DNA of 64,000 nt from Centipeda infelix ATCC 43532 (GCF_000234095.1 NZ_JH376799.1:88840-152839), one strand, 5' to 3'. Positions 7,611-19,444 are shown, counted from the stretch's first letter. Notes: generated from the letters alone by a model not told the origin. Translations and numbers: made by a program.

Positions 7611-10442
7611 TCAGTTATGTTTCTCCGCAAGCAACGGCTTCAGGAATTGTCCCGTATAGGACTCTGCGACCTCTACGATCTGCTCCGGTGTCCCCTTCGC
7701 GACGATGGTTCCCCCACGCACGCCGCCCTCGGGGCCGAGGTCGATCACATAGTCCGCCGCCTTGATGACATCGAGGTTGTGCTCGATGACGACGACCGTG
7801 TCGCCGCCATCCACGAGCCGCTGCAGAATGACGAGCAGCTTGTGGATGTCCGCCGCGTGCAGTCCCGTCGTCGGCTCGTCGAGGATGTAGAGCGTCTTGC
7901 CCGTGCTGCGCTTCGACAGCTCGGTCGCGAGCTTCACGCGCTGCGCCTCCCCCCCCGAGAGCGTCGTCGCGGGCTGACCGAGGCGGATATAGCCCAGCCC
8001 CACGTCGCGGATGATCTCAAGTTTGCGTGCGATGCGCGGCACATTCTGGAAGAAGTCCACCGCCTCGTCGATCGTCATGTCCAGTACCTCGGCGATGGTC
8101 TTGCCCTTATAGTGCACCTCGAGCGTCTCGCGGTTGTACCGTGCGCCCTTGCAGACCTCGCAGGGAACGTAGACATCGGGGAGGAACTGCATCTCGATCT
8201 TGAGAATGCCGTCCCCACGGCACGCCTCGCAGCGTCCACCCTTCACGTTAAAGCTGAACCGCCCCGCCTTGTACCCACGCATCCGCGACTCACTCACCTG
8301 ACTGAACAGGTCGCGAATTGCATCGAACACGCCCGTATAGGTCGCAGGATTCGAGCGCGGTGTGCGCCCGATCGGCTGCTGGTCGATGTTGATGACCTTG
8401 TCGATGTGCTCCAGTCCCTTGATTTTCTTGTGCTTTCCGGGCTTCCCCTTCGCACGGTAGAGACGTGAGGCGACCCCGCGATAGAGGATCTCGTTAACGA
8501 GCGTGGACTTGCCCGAGCCGCTGACGCCCGTGACAAGGGTGAGCGTCCCAAGCGGGAACTTCACGTTGATTTCCTTGAGATTATTCTCTGCTGCACCCAC
8601 CACTTCGAGGAAGTTGCCATTCCCCTTGCGCCGCTCGGTGGGCACAGGGATAAACTTTTTCCGTGCAAGATACTGCCCCGTGACGGATGCGGGATTTTTC
8701 ATAATCTCCGCCGCCGTCCCCTCTGCGACCACCTCGCCGCCATGCTCGCCCGCACCGGGGCCGATGTCGATGATGTGATCGGCGGCATACATTGTGTCCT
8801 CGTCGTGCTCCACAACGATCAGCGTATTGCCGAGGTCGCGCAGATGGCGCAGGGTCGCAAGCAGACGGTTATTGTCGCGCTGGTGCAGTCCGATGCTCGG
8901 CTCGTCGAGAATGTAGAGTACCCCCATCAGCCCCGAGCCGATCTGCGTTGCGAGACGGATGCGCTGTGCCTCGCCGCCCGAAAGCGTCCCCGCCGCGCGT
9001 GAGAGTGTCAGATAGTCCAATCCCACATCGAGGAGGAAATTCAGCCGTGCGTGGATTTCCTTTAGGATCTCCACGGCGATCTTCGCCTCGCGCGGGGAAA
9101 AATCCTTCTCCGCCTCTGCGAGGAAGGCATCCGCCTCACGGATCGTGAGCGCAGTGAGGTCGGCAATGCTCTTGCCGCCAATCGTGACGGCAAGCGTCTC
9201 GGGCTTGAGTCGTGCGCCGTGGCACGCCGTACACGGGGTCTCCGTCATATAGTCCTCGTAGCTCTCACGCATCTCCTCCGAGTCCGTCTCGCGGTAGCGG
9301 CGTGCAAGCGTGGGCAGAACGCCCTCGTACGGGACGTTGTACTCCTTTTCCTCACCGAACATATTCGTGTACTGAAAGGAGACCTCCTCGTCCGAACCGT
9401 AGAGCAGCAGCTTTTGCATCTTCTTGTCCATGCGGTTCCACTGCGTATGCTCGTCATAGTCATGCGCACGCAGCAGTGCTGTAATTGCACGCATCCCGTA
9501 CGAGTTCGGATTTTTGGAAAGAGGGGCAAAGACACCGTCCGCCACGCTGAGTGTCGGGTCGGGTACAACAAGCTCCTCATCGAACTCCTTGTGACTGCCG
9601 AGTCCCGTACAGACGGGACACGCGCCGAACGGGCTGTTGAACGAGAACATGCGCGGCGCAATCTCAGGGAGCGAGATACCGCAGTCCACACAGGCGAAAT
9701 TCTCGCTGAACATGAGGAGCTCCCCGTCCACTACCTGCACATAGACCACGCCGCCGCCTGCACGCAGAGCCGTCTCAAGCGAGTCCGTCAGACGGCTCTC
9801 CATGCCCGCACGCACAACGAGACGGTCAACGACGATCTCGATCGTGTGCTTCTTCTGCTTCTCAAGGGCGATTTCCTCGCCGAGATCCCGCAGTTCCCCG
9901 TCGATGCGCACGCGCACATAGCCATCGCGGCGGATCTGGTCGAGGATCTTGCGGTGCTCGCCCTTTTTCCCGCGCACAAGCTGCGCCATGATGAGCAGCT
10001 TCGTCCCCTCGGGCTGCGTCAGGATCGCATCCACCATCTGATCGACGCTCTGCTGCGTGATGGGCTTGCCGCAGCTCGGACAGTGCGGACGGCCTGCCCG
10101 CGCATAGAGCAGACGCAGATAGTCATAGACCTCCGTCACCGTGCCCACCGTCGAGCGAGGGTTATGGCTCGTCGTCTTCTGGTCAATCGAGATCGCGGGC
10201 GACAGCCCCTCGATGTTGTCCACGTCGGGCTTGTCCATCTGCCCGAGGAACTGCCGCGCATACGCAGACAGCGACTCCACATAGCGTCGCTGCCCCTCGG
10301 CATAGATGGTGTCAAAGGCAAGGGAGGATTTCCCCGATCCCGAGAGCCCCGTCACGACAACAAGCTTATCGCGCGGAATCTCCACATTGATATTCTTTAG
10401 GTTGTGGGCGCGTGCACCCTCGATTTTGATACTTTCGTTCAT
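7611..10442 (-). CDS. uvrA: Excinuclease ABC subunit A
   Basis: The damage-recognition ATPase of nucleotide excision repair. It has two ABC ATPase modules: Walker [13 protein letters not shown] near residue 32 and [12 protein letters not shown] near residue 640, with [12 protein letters not shown] and [12 protein letters not shown] signatures. The zinc-binding cysteine pairs are [13 protein letters not shown] with CPVC, and CEACRGDG with CEVCKG. At 943 residues it is of normal length and complete. It starts 8 bases after uvrB, so the two are co-transcribed in the order uvrB-uvrA. Its ATG lies next to GGGGAAAC. Confidence 0.98.
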   Translation of the reverse strand: MNESIKIEGARAHNLKNINVEIPRDKLVVVTGLSGSGKSSLAFDTIYAEGQRRYVESLSAYARQFLGQMDKPDVDNIEGLSPAISIDQKTTSHNPRSTVGTVTEVYDYLRLLYARAGRPHCPSCGKPITQQSVDQMVDAILTQPEGTKLLIMAQLVRGKKGEHRKILDQIRRDGYVRVRIDGELRDLGEEIALEKQKKHTIEIVVDRLVVRAGMESRLTDSLETALRAGGGVVYVQVVDGELLMFSENFACVDCGISLPEIAPRMFSFNSPFGACPVCTGLGSHKEFDEELVVPDPTLSVADGVFAPLSKNPNSYGMRAITALLRAHDYDEHTQWNRMDKKMQKLLLYGSDEEVSFQYTNMFGEEKEYNVPYEGVLPTLARRYRETDSEEMRESYEDYMTETPCTACHGARLKPETLAVTIGGKSIADLTALTIREADAFLAEAEKDFSPREAKIAVEILKEIHARLNFLLDVGLDYLTLSRAAGTLSGGEAQRIRLATQIGSGLMGVLYILDEPSIGLHQRDNNRLLATLRHLRDLGNTLIVVEHDEDTMYAADHIIDIGPGAGEHGGEVVAEGTAAEIMKNPASVTGQYLARKKFIPVPTERRKGNGNFLEVVGAAENNLKEINVKFPLGTLTLVTGVSGSGKSTLVNEILYRGVASRLYRAKGKPGKHKKIKGLEHIDKVINIDQQPIGRTPRSNPATYTGVFDAIRDLFSQVSESRMRGYKAGRFSFNVKGGRCEACRGDGILKIEMQFLPDVYVPCEVCKGARYNRETLEVHYKGKTIAEVLDMTIDEAVDFFQNVPRIARKLEIIRDVGLGYIRLGQPATTLSGGEAQRVKLATELSKRSTGKTLYILDEPTTGLHAADIHKLLVILQRLVDGGDTVVVIEHNLDVIKAADYVIDLGPEGGVRGGTIVAKGTPEQIVEVAESYTGQFLKPLLAEKHN

Positions 10443-10450
10443 AGTTTCCC

Positions 10451-12493
10451 CTATTTTTTCTTCTTCGGCAATTCGCCCTCAAGCTCGACAATCATGTCGC
10501 GCAGCTCCGCTGCACGCTCGAATTCGAGAGCGCGTGATGCCTGCTGCATTTCGCGCAGGAGACTCTTGACGAGGTTCTCGCGCTCCTTCTTGCCGAGCTT
10601 TTTCTTCGCCTTGCCGTCCTTTTTGCCATAGGGCGCTCTGTCCTCGGCGGCGACGAGTGTCATCTCGATGAGCGGGACAATAGGCTTTTCGATGGTCTTC
10701 GGCGTGATGCCGTGCGCCACGTTGTATTCGTTCTGGATCGTGCGGCGGCGTTCTGTCTCGTCAATGGCACGCTGCATCGAGCCCGTGATGACATCGCCAT
10801 ACATGATGACGTGTCCACCCGCGTTGCGTGCGGCGCGGCCGATGGTCTGAATAAGTGCGGTATCGGAGCGCAGAAAGCCCTCCTTGTCCGCATCAAGAAT
10901 AGCGATCAGCGACACCTCTGGCATATCAAGACCCTCGCGCAGGAGGTTGATCCCAACGAGCACGTCAAACTCTCCCGCTCTCAGGTCGTGGATGATCTCC
11001 GCGCGCTCAATGGTCGCGATGTCCGAGTGGAGGTAGCGCACCTTGACACCCGCTTCGCGCAGGTACTCGGTGAGGTTCTCCGCCATGCGTTTGGTAAGCG
11101 TCGTGACAAGGACGCGCTCATTTCGCTCGATGCGTATGCGGATCTCCGAGAGCAGATCGTCGATCTGTCCGTCGAGCGGCCGCACCTCCACCACAGGGTC
11201 GAGAAGCCCCGTCGGGCGGATGATCTGCTGTGCGACCTGCTGTGCCTGCTGCATTTCGTATTTCCCCGGTGTCGCGGAGACGTAGACGATCTGATTGACA
11301 CGCGCGGCGAACTCCTCAAATGTCAGCGGGCGGTTGTCGAATGCAGACGGTAGACGGAAGCCGTTGTCCACGAGGGAAATCTTACGGCTGCGGTCGCCGC
11401 CGTACATGGCGTGAATCTGCGGCAGGGTCACATGGGACTCGTCGATCATGATGAGGAAATCCTCGGGAAAGTAATCGAGCAGGGTATACGGCGTGTCCCC
11501 TGTGTTCCTGTGCGTAAGGTGACGCGAGTAGTTCTCGATGCCGGAGCAGTAGCCCATCTCCTCGATCATCTCAAGGTCGTAGTTTGTACGCTGCTCAAGC
11601 CGCTGTGCCTCTAGGAGTTTGCCCGCACCCTTCAGCTCGTCCAGACGCTCTGCAAGCTCCGTGCGGATGTCCGCCATTGCGATCTTCATATCCTCATCGT
11701 CCGTGACGTAGTGAGACGCAGGAAAGACCATCGAGTGAAGCCGTTCGCCGTATACCTCGCCCGTCATGGCATCGAACTCAATGATGCGCTCCACCTCGTC
11801 GCCGAACATCTCGATGCGCACGCCGCGGTTGTTGTAGCCCGCAGGGAAGATCTCGACCACATCGCCGCGCACGCGAAAGCGTCCGCGCTCGAAGGCAATA
11901 TCGTTGCGCTCGTAGCGGATAGAGACGAGCTTTTGCAGAATCGCTTCGCGCGGAATCGTCTGCCCCTTGTGCACGGAGAGCACCATCTCATGATAGCTCT
12001 CAGGCGAGCCGAGACCGTAGATACAGGACACGCTCGCGACGATGATGACATCGCGCCGCTCGAACAGCGAACAGGTCGCGGAGTGACGCAGCTCATCAAT
12101 CTCGTCGTTGATGGAAGCGTCCTTCTCGATGTAGGTGTCCGTCTGGGCAATGTAGGCTTCGGGCTGGTAGTAGTCGTAGTAGCTGACGAAGTAGCCGACG
12201 TAATTGTCGGGAAAGAACGACTTGAACTCACTCGCCAGCTGCGCCGCGAGGGTCTTGTTGTGTGCGATGACAAGCGTTGGACGCTGCACGCGCTCGATGA
12301 CCTTTGCCATCGTATAGGTCTTGCCCGTGCCCGTCGCACCGAGCAGTACCTGCGCCGCCATCCCGTTCTCGATGCCGCCCGCAAGATCCGCAATCGCCTG
12401 CGGCTGGTCGCCCATCGGCTCAAACGGTGCAACGACCTTGAACGGGATCTCCTTCTCAAAGATCGTCGTATTGAGTTTTGGAACCATCGCCAT
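10451..12493 (-). CDS. uvrB: Excinuclease ABC subunit B
   Basis: A DNA helicase-like subunit that verifies damage and recruits UvrC. Walker A is [11 protein letters not shown] near residue 53, the beta-hairpin region includes [11 protein letters not shown] near residue 105, helicase motif II is IDESHVT, motif VI is QTIGRAARN, and a UVR motif closes the protein ([20 protein letters not shown]). At 680 residues it is complete. SD AGGGAGGG precedes the ATG. A TATAAT box lies on the minus strand at 12533-12538, with only a weak -35. I saw no GAACnnnnGTTC LexA-type box upstream. Confidence 0.98.
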   Translation of the reverse strand: MAMVPKLNTTIFEKEIPFKVVAPFEPMGDQPQAIADLAGGIENGMAAQVLLGATGTGKTYTMAKVIERVQRPTLVIAHNKTLAAQLASEFKSFFPDNYVGYFVSYYDYYQPEAYIAQTDTYIEKDASINDEIDELRHSATCSLFERRDVIIVASVSCIYGLGSPESYHEMVLSVHKGQTIPREAILQKLVSIRYERNDIAFERGRFRVRGDVVEIFPAGYNNRGVRIEMFGDEVERIIEFDAMTGEVYGERLHSMVFPASHYVTDDEDMKIAMADIRTELAERLDELKGAGKLLEAQRLEQRTNYDLEMIEEMGYCSGIENYSRHLTHRNTGDTPYTLLDYFPEDFLIMIDESHVTLPQIHAMYGGDRSRKISLVDNGFRLPSAFDNRPLTFEEFAARVNQIVYVSATPGKYEMQQAQQVAQQIIRPTGLLDPVVEVRPLDGQIDDLLSEIRIRIERNERVLVTTLTKRMAENLTEYLREAGVKVRYLHSDIATIERAEIIHDLRAGEFDVLVGINLLREGLDMPEVSLIAILDADKEGFLRSDTALIQTIGRAARNAGGHVIMYGDVITGSMQRAIDETERRRTIQNEYNVAHGITPKTIEKPIVPLIEMTLVAAEDRAPYGKKDGKAKKKLGKKERENLVKSLLREMQQASRALEFERAAELRDMIVELEGELPKKKK

Positions 12494-12573
12494 CGTGCAC
12501 CCTCCCTGTCACTGCTGAAAAGTCATTCTGTCATTATAGCGCATTCGACGTGTGATGGAAATAGTCGCACACA

Positions 12574-12599
12574 AAAAAGCACCCTGCGGGGTGCTTTTT
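12574..12599. terminator. Bidirectional-looking terminator between HD-GYP gene and uvrB
   Basis: AAAAAGCACCC pairs with GGGTGCTTTTT around a 4-base loop, giving A and T runs on both sides. It ends the HD-GYP transcript, leaving uvrB to its own promoter. Confidence 0.85.
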
Positions 12600-12609
12600 C
12601 ATCAATATA

Positions 12610-13761
12610 TCAAAGTTTGCTGACCTCAGCCGCCGTCATGATCTCGACAACGGTGATGTCCTTTACGGTATTGAGGTCGATGAACCCTCCGTTTGCAAGC
12701 TGCACGACAGGCATCGCCGTGACACGCGACTCATCGATGTAGATGATGCGCCCTGCCGAGCCGTCCGAAAGGCGCAGCCAACAGCCATTGAGTGCGGCGT
12801 TGAGCTTGCGCATAAAGAGTACGGCATACTCCGAATCCAGCTTGCCATCGAGCACGTCAGCGTAAAGGATCTTGAACACCTCGAACGGTGATCGCTTCTC
12901 TGCATAGGTACGGCTCGATGCCATCGCGTCGTAACTGTCGAGCACGGCGAGCACCTTGCCGAAGGTCGAAATTTGATCTACCTCAAGACCAGACGGATAC
13001 CCCGACCCATCATTGCGCTCATGGTGCTGAATGACCCCCTGCATAAGATCCTCACGCCCCGAGAGGTCACTGCTCTCGAGCACCTTAAAGCTGTCAACGA
13101 CGTGGTTTTTGAGGATGTCGAACTCTTCCTCTGTAAGCCGCCCCTTCTTCTCAAGCAGATCCTTTTCGATAAACTGCTTGCCGATATCGAGGAAGAGCCC
13201 TGCGAGCACGAGGTTCTGACGGTCAATGCCGCTCAGCCCCATCCATTTTGCCATAAGTCCGCCGAGGATGGCAAGGTGAACGCAGTGATGGAGGTTGTAG
13301 TCCCCCTCCTGATTCATTGTATAGATCATGGAGACCGCCGTCGCGCCCTCCTTGTAGAGATCGCGCAAACGACCACTGGACATGACATCTTGGAGAATGC
13401 CCATGTTGAGTTTGCCGGAGACAGCCGCTTCCTGAAAAAGCTTTTCCATCTCCGTGTAAACGTAGCGATAGTCTTCCTCATACTTACCATCCAGCTTTAC
13501 GTCACGCTCGGGAGCCACCTTGCCCGTAAAAGGTGTCGATGATGCATCTGCTTTTGCAGCCTTCTCTTTCTGCACGGCGGTGAGAATGCTGTCCTCGTCG
13601 ACGTAGACAGACGCAATGCCCTTCTCCTTGAGCAGCTTGATCGTCTCCCGATCCAGAACGGTCCCGCCCTCAACGAGCACGACTTCGGACTCCCCTTCGT
13701 AGACCGTACGTCCGATGAGCATCTCCGGCAACAGACTGCGAACAGCAAACGCTTTTAACAT
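12610..13761 (-). CDS. HD-GYP-domain protein with degenerate HD motif
   Basis: A 383-residue protein: residues 1-65 form a small N-terminal DUF3391-like region, and residues 145-320 an HD-GYP domain. HHERNDGSGYP (246-256) carries the GYP signature and YDAMASSRTY follows as usual. However, the HD doublet normally found in HDIGK is LDIGK here (Leu191-Asp192), so one metal ligand is missing. HD-GYP enzymes hydrolyse cyclic di-GMP; this one may be inactive, bind c-di-GMP as a sensor, or act with altered metal use (inference). The protein ends with a PilZ-like or beta-rich 60-residue tail. It lies 212 bases downstream of leuS, with a MITE-like repeat in between. Confidence 0.85.
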   Translation of the reverse strand: MLKAFAVRSLLPEMLIGRTVYEGESEVVLVEGGTVLDRETIKLLKEKGIASVYVDEDSILTAVQKEKAAKADASSTPFTGKVAPERDVKLDGKYEEDYRYVYTEMEKLFQEAAVSGKLNMGILQDVMSSGRLRDLYKEGATAVSMIYTMNQEGDYNLHHCVHLAILGGLMAKWMGLSGIDRQNLVLAGLFLDIGKQFIEKDLLEKKGRLTEEEFDILKNHVVDSFKVLESSDLSGREDLMQGVIQHHERNDGSGYPSGLEVDQISTFGKVLAVLDSYDAMASSRTYAEKRSPFEVFKILYADVLDGKLDSEYAVLFMRKLNAALNGCWLRLSDGSAGRIIYIDESRVTAMPVVQLANGGFIDLNTVKDITVVEIMTAAEVSKL

Positions 13762-13802
13762 GATCTTTTCTCTCCCTTTTCTTCCTTGAACAGCGTATAT
13801 CC

Positions 13803-13972
13803 TAAGGAATCGCTGATAAAATGAAGTCCGTCAGATTGGCGTAGATTTTTTTCGTCCGAACAAGGAGGCAAACCGGACGCATAGCCAAAGCTATGTGGAG
13901 GATTTGCCGACACAGTGCGGGCAAAAAAGATGCGTCAAGATGGCGCGGCTGAATTTATCAGTGCTTCCCTAA
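13803..13972. repeat. MITE-like inverted-repeat element, copy 1
   Basis: About 170 bp with long imperfect inverted arms. It begins TAAGGAATCGCTGATAAAAT and ends TTTATCAGTGCTTCCCTAA, with GCATAGCCAAAGCTATGT at the centre. A second copy in the opposite orientation lies at 33473-33641. It abuts the leuS stop codon and ends 42 bases before the HD-GYP start. It has no coding capacity, consistent with a non-autonomous transposable element. Confidence 0.8.
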
Positions 13973-16447
13973 TTATCCCTTGACGACGATATTGACGAGC
14001 TTGCCGGGGACACAGATGACCTTTACGATCGTTTTTCCCTCTGTGAGTTCCTTCGCACGCGGCAGCTCGGTTACAAGCTGCTCCATCGCCTCCTTGTCCA
14101 GGTCAGCGGGAACCTTGACGCGGTCACGCACCTTCCCGTTGATCTGCAAGACTACCTCGATCTCATCCTGTACGAGAGCGGATTCGTCATACATGACCCA
14201 TTTCTGCGCATGAACACTGCCGCCGAAGATGCGTGACCAAAGTTCCTCCGTGATGTGTGGTGCAAACGGCGCAAGCATCCGCAGAAGCATGCTCGCCGTC
14301 TCACGCGCAAGCGCGGGGCTGAGTTCCTTATCCTGAAATGCGTAGAACGCATTGACAAGCTCCATAATGGAAGAAATTGCCGTATTGAACATGAAGCGGT
14401 CACGCACATCCTCCGTGACCTTCTTCACGGTCATGTGCAGGACGCGGCGCAGTTCGGTCTCTGCGGATGTGAGTCCCGACGGGTCACAGGCCGCAGGTGC
14501 GGACTTGATCACGTCCTCGAATTGGAGCAGGATACGCCAGACACGGTTCAGGAAGCGGAATGCTCCCTCAACCCCCTGATCGCTCCAGTCGAGGTCACGC
14601 TCCACAGGTGCGGCAAAGAGGATGAAGAGACGCGCCGTATCCGCACCGTATTTCTCAATGATCTCCTCGGGCGAGACGACGTTGCCGAGCGACTTCGACA
14701 TCTTCGCGCCGTCCTTGATGACCATGCCCTGTGTGAGGAGGTTCGTGAACGGCTCGTCGAAGTCGAGCATCCCCGCGTCGCGCAGCACCTTCGTAAAAAA
14801 GCGTGCATAGAGGAGGTGCAGAATCGCGTGCTCGATTCCGCCGATGTACTGATCGACGGGAGCCCAGTAGTTCACCTTGTTCCGATCAAAGGGACACTCG
14901 GTGTTCTTCGGGTCGGCATAGCGGTAGTAGTACCACGAAGAGCAGATGAACGTATCCATCGTGTCCGTCTCACGCGTCGCCGGCCCACCGCATTTTGGGC
15001 ATGTGCAGTGAAGGAAATGCTCACTCGATGAGAGCGGTGACACCGTCCCCTGCTCGAACGACACATCCTCGGGCAGACGGACGGGCAACTCTTCCTCGGG
15101 GACAAGCACCTCACCGCACTTTTCGCAGTTGATGATAGGAATTGGCGCACCCCAATAACGCTGACGCGAGATGAGCCAGTCGCGCAGACGGTAGTTGACG
15201 CAGCGTTTGCCGAATCCCTGCGCCTCCGCCTCGTCGATGATTGCGCCCATCGCCGCGTGCATCTCCATCCCCGTGAACTTGCCGGAGTTGATCAGGAAGC
15301 CTTCCTTCTCAACGTATGCCTCCGTCATATCCTCGAGCCGCAGCTCACCCTCTGGCGGGCGAATCGTGAGGATCTTGCGGATGCCGTACTTCGTCGCAAA
15401 CATCCAGTCGCGCTGATCCTCGGACGGCACCGCCATGACAGCCCCCGTGCCGTACTCGAAGAGGACGTAGTTCGTAATCCAGATCTCGACCTGCTCGCCG
15501 TTAAATGGATTCGTGCAATAAATACCTGTGAAAATACCTTCCTTCTCCGACTCGCTCGAGGCGCGCTCGATGTCGGACTGCTTGCGGACACGCGTGCAGA
15601 ACGCACGGATCTCGTCCGCCTTGTCGCTGATCGCACAGATCTTGTCTACGAGCGGATGCTCGGGTGCGAGTGCGAGGAAGGTGATGCCGAATACGGTATC
15701 GGGGCGCGTCGTGTAGACGGGGATCTCCGTCGCAAGCGCGGGGGCGGGCAGTCGGAACTCAAGCCCCTCGCTGCGCCCGATCCAGTTCTCCTGCATGGTC
15801 TTGACGCGCTCGGGCCACCCCTTCAGTTTCGCAAGATCCGCAAGGAGTTCGTCGGCATAGTCCGTGATCTTGAAGAACCACTGTGCGAGATTCTTCTTGT
15901 GCACCTCGGACTTGCACCGCCAGCACTTTCCGTCCTCGACCTGCTCGTTCGCAAGCACCGTACCGCAGGTGTTGCACCAGTTGACGGATGCCGCCTTTTT
16001 GTACGCAAGACCTTTTTTATAGAACAGCTCGAACAGCCACTGTGTCCAACGATAGTAGTCCTCACGGCAGGTGATAACCTCACGCTCCCAGTCGTACGCA
16101 AGTCCGAGTGTCTTCTGCTGACGTTCCATGTTCTCGATGTTCGCGTAAGTCCACTGTGCGGGGTGCACCTTGTTCTTGATTGCCGCATTCTCTGCTGGCA
16201 TGCCAAAGGAATCGAATCCCATCGGGTGCAGGACGTTGTAGCCCTCCATCGTCCGAAAACGTGCGACCACATCGCCGATCGAGTAGTTGCGGACATGCCC
16301 CATGTGGAGTTTTCCCGACGGATAGGGGAACATCTCAAGCACATAATACTTTGGCTTCGTGTCATCCATCTCCGTGCGGCAGCTGCGCTCTGTCTCCCAG
16401 ATGTTCTGCCATTTCGCCTCAATCTCCTGCGGGCAATATCTCTCCAC
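13973..16447 (-). CDS. leuS: Leucyl-tRNA synthetase
   Basis: The class I synthetase that charges tRNA-Leu. The ATP-site HIGH motif appears as [15 protein letters not shown] near residue 45 and the KMSKS loop as KMSKSLGN near residue 580. The editing domain contains [10 protein letters not shown], with the discriminating threonines. Zinc-type cysteines occur at CNTCGTV and CWRC. At 824 residues it is complete. A strong promoter lies 68 bases upstream. No T-box leader could be found between the promoter and the ATG, so tRNA-sensing attenuation is not supported. Confidence 0.98.
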   Translation of the reverse strand: MERYCPQEIEAKWQNIWETERSCRTEMDDTKPKYYVLEMFPYPSGKLHMGHVRNYSIGDVVARFRTMEGYNVLHPMGFDSFGMPAENAAIKNKVHPAQWTYANIENMERQQKTLGLAYDWEREVITCREDYYRWTQWLFELFYKKGLAYKKAASVNWCNTCGTVLANEQVEDGKCWRCKSEVHKKNLAQWFFKITDYADELLADLAKLKGWPERVKTMQENWIGRSEGLEFRLPAPALATEIPVYTTRPDTVFGITFLALAPEHPLVDKICAISDKADEIRAFCTRVRKQSDIERASSESEKEGIFTGIYCTNPFNGEQVEIWITNYVLFEYGTGAVMAVPSEDQRDWMFATKYGIRKILTIRPPEGELRLEDMTEAYVEKEGFLINSGKFTGMEMHAAMGAIIDEAEAQGFGKRCVNYRLRDWLISRQRYWGAPIPIINCEKCGEVLVPEEELPVRLPEDVSFEQGTVSPLSSSEHFLHCTCPKCGGPATRETDTMDTFICSSWYYYRYADPKNTECPFDRNKVNYWAPVDQYIGGIEHAILHLLYARFFTKVLRDAGMLDFDEPFTNLLTQGMVIKDGAKMSKSLGNVVSPEEIIEKYGADTARLFILFAAPVERDLDWSDQGVEGAFRFLNRVWRILLQFEDVIKSAPAACDPSGLTSAETELRRVLHMTVKKVTEDVRDRFMFNTAISSIMELVNAFYAFQDKELSPALARETASMLLRMLAPFAPHITEELWSRIFGGSVHAQKWVMYDESALVQDEIEVVLQINGKVRDRVKVPADLDKEAMEQLVTELPRAKELTEGKTIVKVICVPGKLVNIVVKG

Positions 16448-16514
16448 TATACTCCTGCTCCTCCCAGTATTCGACTAACAAATAATCTAGCTATACCGTT
16501 AATAGTCTTGGTAT

Positions 16515-16544
16515 ATTATACATGAAATATGCGGAATACGTCAA
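16515..16544 (-). promoter_or_regulatory. leuS promoter
   Basis: On the minus strand TTGACG is separated by 18 bases from a perfect TATAAT, about 67 bases upstream of the leuS start. Confidence 0.8.
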
Positions 16545-16614
16545 TCACTATTCAGATTTGTATATAATATTTTAGGACTTTTCTCCCAGTTCTATATTCA
16601 ATACATTCGTCTAT

Positions 16615-16650
16615 GGGGATGCTGATGAATTCAGCTCATCAGCGGTTCCC
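16615..16650 (-). terminator. Hairpin after the crp-like gene
   Basis: GCTGATGA pairs with TCATCAGC around a 7-base loop, with partial pairing outside it (GGG with CCC), directly after the stop codon. The bases resemble the two ends of the MITE-like element joined together, so this may be an internally deleted copy acting as a terminator. Confidence 0.5.
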
Positions 16651-17301
16651 TTACGTCTTTTGACACGCATTCATCGCCCGCACTTTGGCGCATTGCTCAG
16701 GGGTGAGGGCGAGCTTGCCGCGATCGAGGGAGAGGAGTCCCTCTGCACGGAGGCGGTCAACGCTGCGGTTGACTGTCTTTAGGCTCGTGCCGATGGCATC
16801 GGCAATGTCCTGTCGGCGCATGGGAAGCCGCACGGCGACATCGCATGCGGGCAGGTTCTTTTGCAGGTAGGCAAGGAGACGCGATTGAACCGTCATATAT
16901 TTGATCTGACCGTATTCATCCGAGATCGGCCAAGATTTTCGTGCGATCATACAGGCGACGGCAAACGCTGCCCCCGCGTCGCGCTGGAGCCACGCGGCAA
17001 ACGCGTCAATGCTGACGGCAAGCAGATCGCATACCGTCTCCGCCTCACACGTTGCGGCGTAGTACGGCGCACCTGCAAGTGCCTCGTACTCGCCGAGGAA
17101 TGTGGGCGGGTCGGCGATGGCAAACACATACCGATCGCCGCTTGAGAACTCGTTGATAATGCGCACGCGCCCCGCGAGGAGGATGTAAACCGTGTCGGCG
17201 TGCGTTCCCTTACAGCGGATGATCTCGTCGGGCTGGAATGTGAGCGGCCGCGCAACGCGCAGCAGGTTTGGCGGTATCTCGGGGAACGACGGTAACAGCA
17301 T
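16651..17301 (-). CDS. Crp/Fnr-family transcriptional regulator
   Basis: A 216-residue regulator with a cyclic-nucleotide-binding-like barrel (about 20-120; ADTVYILLAGRVRI) and a C-terminal winged helix with MRRQDIADAIGTSLKTVNRSVDRL as its recognition region. It lacks an N-terminal Fnr cysteine set; three cysteines lie in the barrel region. I chose the ATG at 17301 because GAGAGGAG lies a few bases upstream; the longer frame back to 17400 has no ribosome-binding site. It is divergent from the NCS2 permease gene that heads the nucleoside salvage cluster, so control of that cluster is a reasonable guess. No clear Crp palindrome was found in the 123-base gap. Confidence 0.88.
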   Translation of the reverse strand: MLLPSFPEIPPNLLRVARPLTFQPDEIIRCKGTHADTVYILLAGRVRIINEFSSGDRYVFAIADPPTFLGEYEALAGAPYYAATCEAETVCDLLAVSIDAFAAWLQRDAGAAFAVACMIARKSWPISDEYGQIKYMTVQSRLLAYLQKNLPACDVAVRLPMRRQDIADAIGTSLKTVNRSVDRLRAEGLLSLDRGKLALTPEQCAKVRAMNACQKT

Positions 17302-17424
17302 GATGTCTCTCCTCTCAGTACAGTTTCTTTCTATTTTAACGAAAAAAACGTGCGCTGAAAAGTCATATGTCCTTTTTTTCGTTTGGCATATTTGGTACAA
17401 TCAAAAAAGAAAGGGGAGTGCGGT

Positions 17425-18687
17425 ATGCGTTCGGACAACGTGCAGAGCAAGCGTGTGGAAGTGATGGCAGGGCTGACATCGTTCTTTGCCATCTCGTACA
17501 TCATCATCGTCAACCCGTTGATTCTTGCAGACGGCGGAATCCCGGCGGAGCTGAGCGTGTTCGCGACGATATTCGCCTCGGCGGTCGGGTGTCTCCTGAT
17601 GGCACTCTGGGCGGATGCACCGATCATCTTGACCCCCGGCATGGGGATCAATGCATTCTTCACATATACCGTCGTGACGAACATGGGGTTCCGTTGGCAG
17701 GAGGCACTTGCCATCTCTCTCATCTCGGCGCTCATCTTCTTCGCACTTGCTGTGACGCGCGCGGGCAGGGTTCTGGCGGATGCTGTGCCGAAATCGCTAA
17801 AATACGCAGTGACGGCAGGCATCGGTTTGTTCCTCGTGGAGATTGGGTTGGAGAAGGCGGAGTTGATCCGCGCCGGCGAGAACTCGATTCTCGCGCTCGG
17901 CGATCTGCAAAATCCGTCTGCGCAGCTCGCACTCCTCGGTCTCGTGTTGAGTTTGCTGTTCTACCAGCGGCGGGTGAAGGGCGGTTTTTTCATCGCCATC
18001 CTCATTGTGACGGTCATCGCCAATGCGTTCGACCTCGTTCACGCGAATACGATTGAGATTGATATGACACGGCTCGGCGAGTACGGTGCGCTGCTCTTTG
18101 TAGAGGACTTCTCCTCCGTGCTGACAATTTCGTTCTGGCTTGCGGTATTCTCGATGACGATGATCCTCGTCTTTGAGTCCATCGGATTGCTCGAAGGACT
18201 GCTGCCCGATACGGAGAAGTTCCGCAATGCGTTCCGCGCCTCGTCGCTGACAGCGGTGCTGTCCTCGGTACTCGGGACGAGCCCGACGGTTGCTGCCGCA
18301 GAGAGTGCGGCGGGCATCGTAGAGGGTGGACGGAGCGGACTGACGGCACTCGTCGGCGGCGCACTGTTCGTGCTCACGCTCGTATTCATCCCCCTGCTCG
18401 CCTACGTTCCGCAGGCGGCCGTTGCGCCGGTCATCATCATCACAGGTGCTCTGATGATGCAGCAGCTTGAAAACATCCACTTTCAGGATTTCTCAGAGTG
18501 GTTCCCTGCATTCCTCATCATCGTGCTCATCCCGCTGACAAACAGCATCTCGACGGGATTGGCGTTCGGCTTTGCCGCGCATCCGATGATGAAAGTGTTT
18601 ACGGGCCGCCGGCGCGAGCTTGGCACGCTTTCCTACGTTCTCGGCGTGCTGTTCCTCCTGCAGCTTATCTTTGAAGCGATGCAATGA
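17425..18687 (+). CDS. NCS2/AzgA-type nucleobase permease
   Basis: A 420-residue transporter with about 12 predicted helices. Family marks are [15 protein letters not shown] near residue 70 and the [20 protein letters not shown] segment near residue 290, which contributes to the substrate site. Members import adenine, guanine or hypoxanthine with protons. I chose the ATG at 17425, preceded by AAGGGGAG. It heads a cluster with purine nucleoside phosphorylase, phosphopentomutase, pyrimidine nucleoside phosphorylase and a nucleoside transporter, which fits purine salvage. A possible -10 box TACAAT lies at 17396. Confidence 0.9.
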   Translation: MRSDNVQSKRVEVMAGLTSFFAISYIIIVNPLILADGGIPAELSVFATIFASAVGCLLMALWADAPIILTPGMGINAFFTYTVVTNMGFRWQEALAISLISALIFFALAVTRAGRVLADAVPKSLKYAVTAGIGLFLVEIGLEKAELIRAGENSILALGDLQNPSAQLALLGLVLSLLFYQRRVKGGFFIAILIVTVIANAFDLVHANTIEIDMTRLGEYGALLFVEDFSSVLTISFWLAVFSMTMILVFESIGLLEGLLPDTEKFRNAFRASSLTAVLSSVLGTSPTVAAAESAAGIVEGGRSGLTALVGGALFVLTLVFIPLLAYVPQAAVAPVIIITGALMMQQLENIHFQDFSEWFPAFLIIVLIPLTNSISTGLAFGFAAHPMMKVFTGRRRELGTLSYVLGVLFLLQLIFEAMQ

Positions 18688-18766
18688 GCGCACTCCACTA
18701 GGGTATAGACCGCTATGTCGGTTTTCGATAAATGTTCTTCACTGTTATGAAAGAGAGGTACACATC

Positions 18767-19444
18767 ATGCCAACCCCACACATTGCAGCTGCAAAGGGCG
18801 AAGTCGCCGAGCGCATTCTCCTGCCGGGGGATCCGCTTCGCGCCAAGTACATCGCCGAGAACTTCCTCGAAGGTGCGAAAGAGTACACGAACATCCGCAA
18901 CATTCTCGGCTACACCGGCACGTACAAGGGGCATCCCATCTCCGTGCAGGGAACGGGCATGGGGATGCCGTCGATCTCCATCTATGTCAACGAGCTCATC
19001 CGCGAGTATGGCTGCAAGACGCTGATCCGCATCGGCAGCTGCGGCGCATGCCACAAGGACATCCACATCCGCGACGTCCTCATCGCGCAGGCGACGACGA
19101 CCGACTCCTCCATGCCGCGCAACATCTTCGGCTCTGCGGTCAACTTTGCGCCAGTCGCGGACTTTGATCTGCTGCGCTCCGCATATCAGGCCGCCGTCGA
19201 CAAAGGCATCGCCGTGCGCGTCGGAAACGTGATGTCGCAGGATCGTTTCTACGATGACGAACTCGACATTCAAAAACTCGCAGGCTACGGTGTCCTCGGT
19301 CTGGAGATGGAGGCAGCGGCACTCTACCTCATCGCGGCGAAGTTCGGCGTGCGCGCGCTCGCACTCTTTACCGTCAGCGACCACCTCGTCAGCGACGAGC
19401 CCCCCTCACGGCAGAGGAGCGTCAGACATCGTTCAGCGAGATGA
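18767..19444 (+). CDS. deoD: Purine-nucleoside phosphorylase DeoD type, 3' end frameshifted
   Basis: Cleaves purine (deoxy)ribonucleosides with phosphate to base and (deoxy)ribose-1-phosphate. Motifs: [12 protein letters not shown] near residue 20, [23 protein letters not shown] and VSDH (catalytic Asp). SD GAGAGG precedes the ATG. The frame leaves the family pattern after [10 protein letters not shown] at a run of six C (19400-19405), and this reading stops at 19444. Shifting frame there restores [18 protein letters not shown] and a stop at 19474-19476, just before the deoB ribosome-binding site. About 23 residues of the normal C-terminal helix are therefore out of frame. This could be a sequencing error, a real mutation or a slippage site. 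Confidence 0.9.
   Translation: MPTPHIAAAKGEVAERILLPGDPLRAKYIAENFLEGAKEYTNIRNILGYTGTYKGHPISVQGTGMGMPSISIYVNELIREYGCKTLIRIGSCGACHKDIHIRDVLIAQATTTDSSMPRNIFGSAVNFAPVADFDLLRSAYQAAVDKGIAVRVGNVMSQDRFYDDELDIQKLAGYGVLGLEMEAAALYLIAAKFGVRALALFTVSDHLVSDEPPSRQRSVRHRSAR

Noticed and set aside
9219..10400. 393-codon plus-strand frame opposite uvrA
   Set aside because: Antisense shadow of uvrA with no recognisable motif; uvrA is unambiguous.
12494..12570. LexA box upstream of uvrB
   Set aside because: No GAACnnnnGTTC-like palindrome was found, so SOS control cannot be claimed from this sequence.
16448..16515. T-box leader for leuS
   Set aside because: No specifier-type structure, no AGGGTGG-type T-box sequence and no terminator between the promoter and the ATG.
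17302..17424. Crp/Fnr operator between the regulator and the nucleobase permease
   Set aside because: No TGTGA/TCACA or TTGAT/ATCAA palindrome could be found in this gap.
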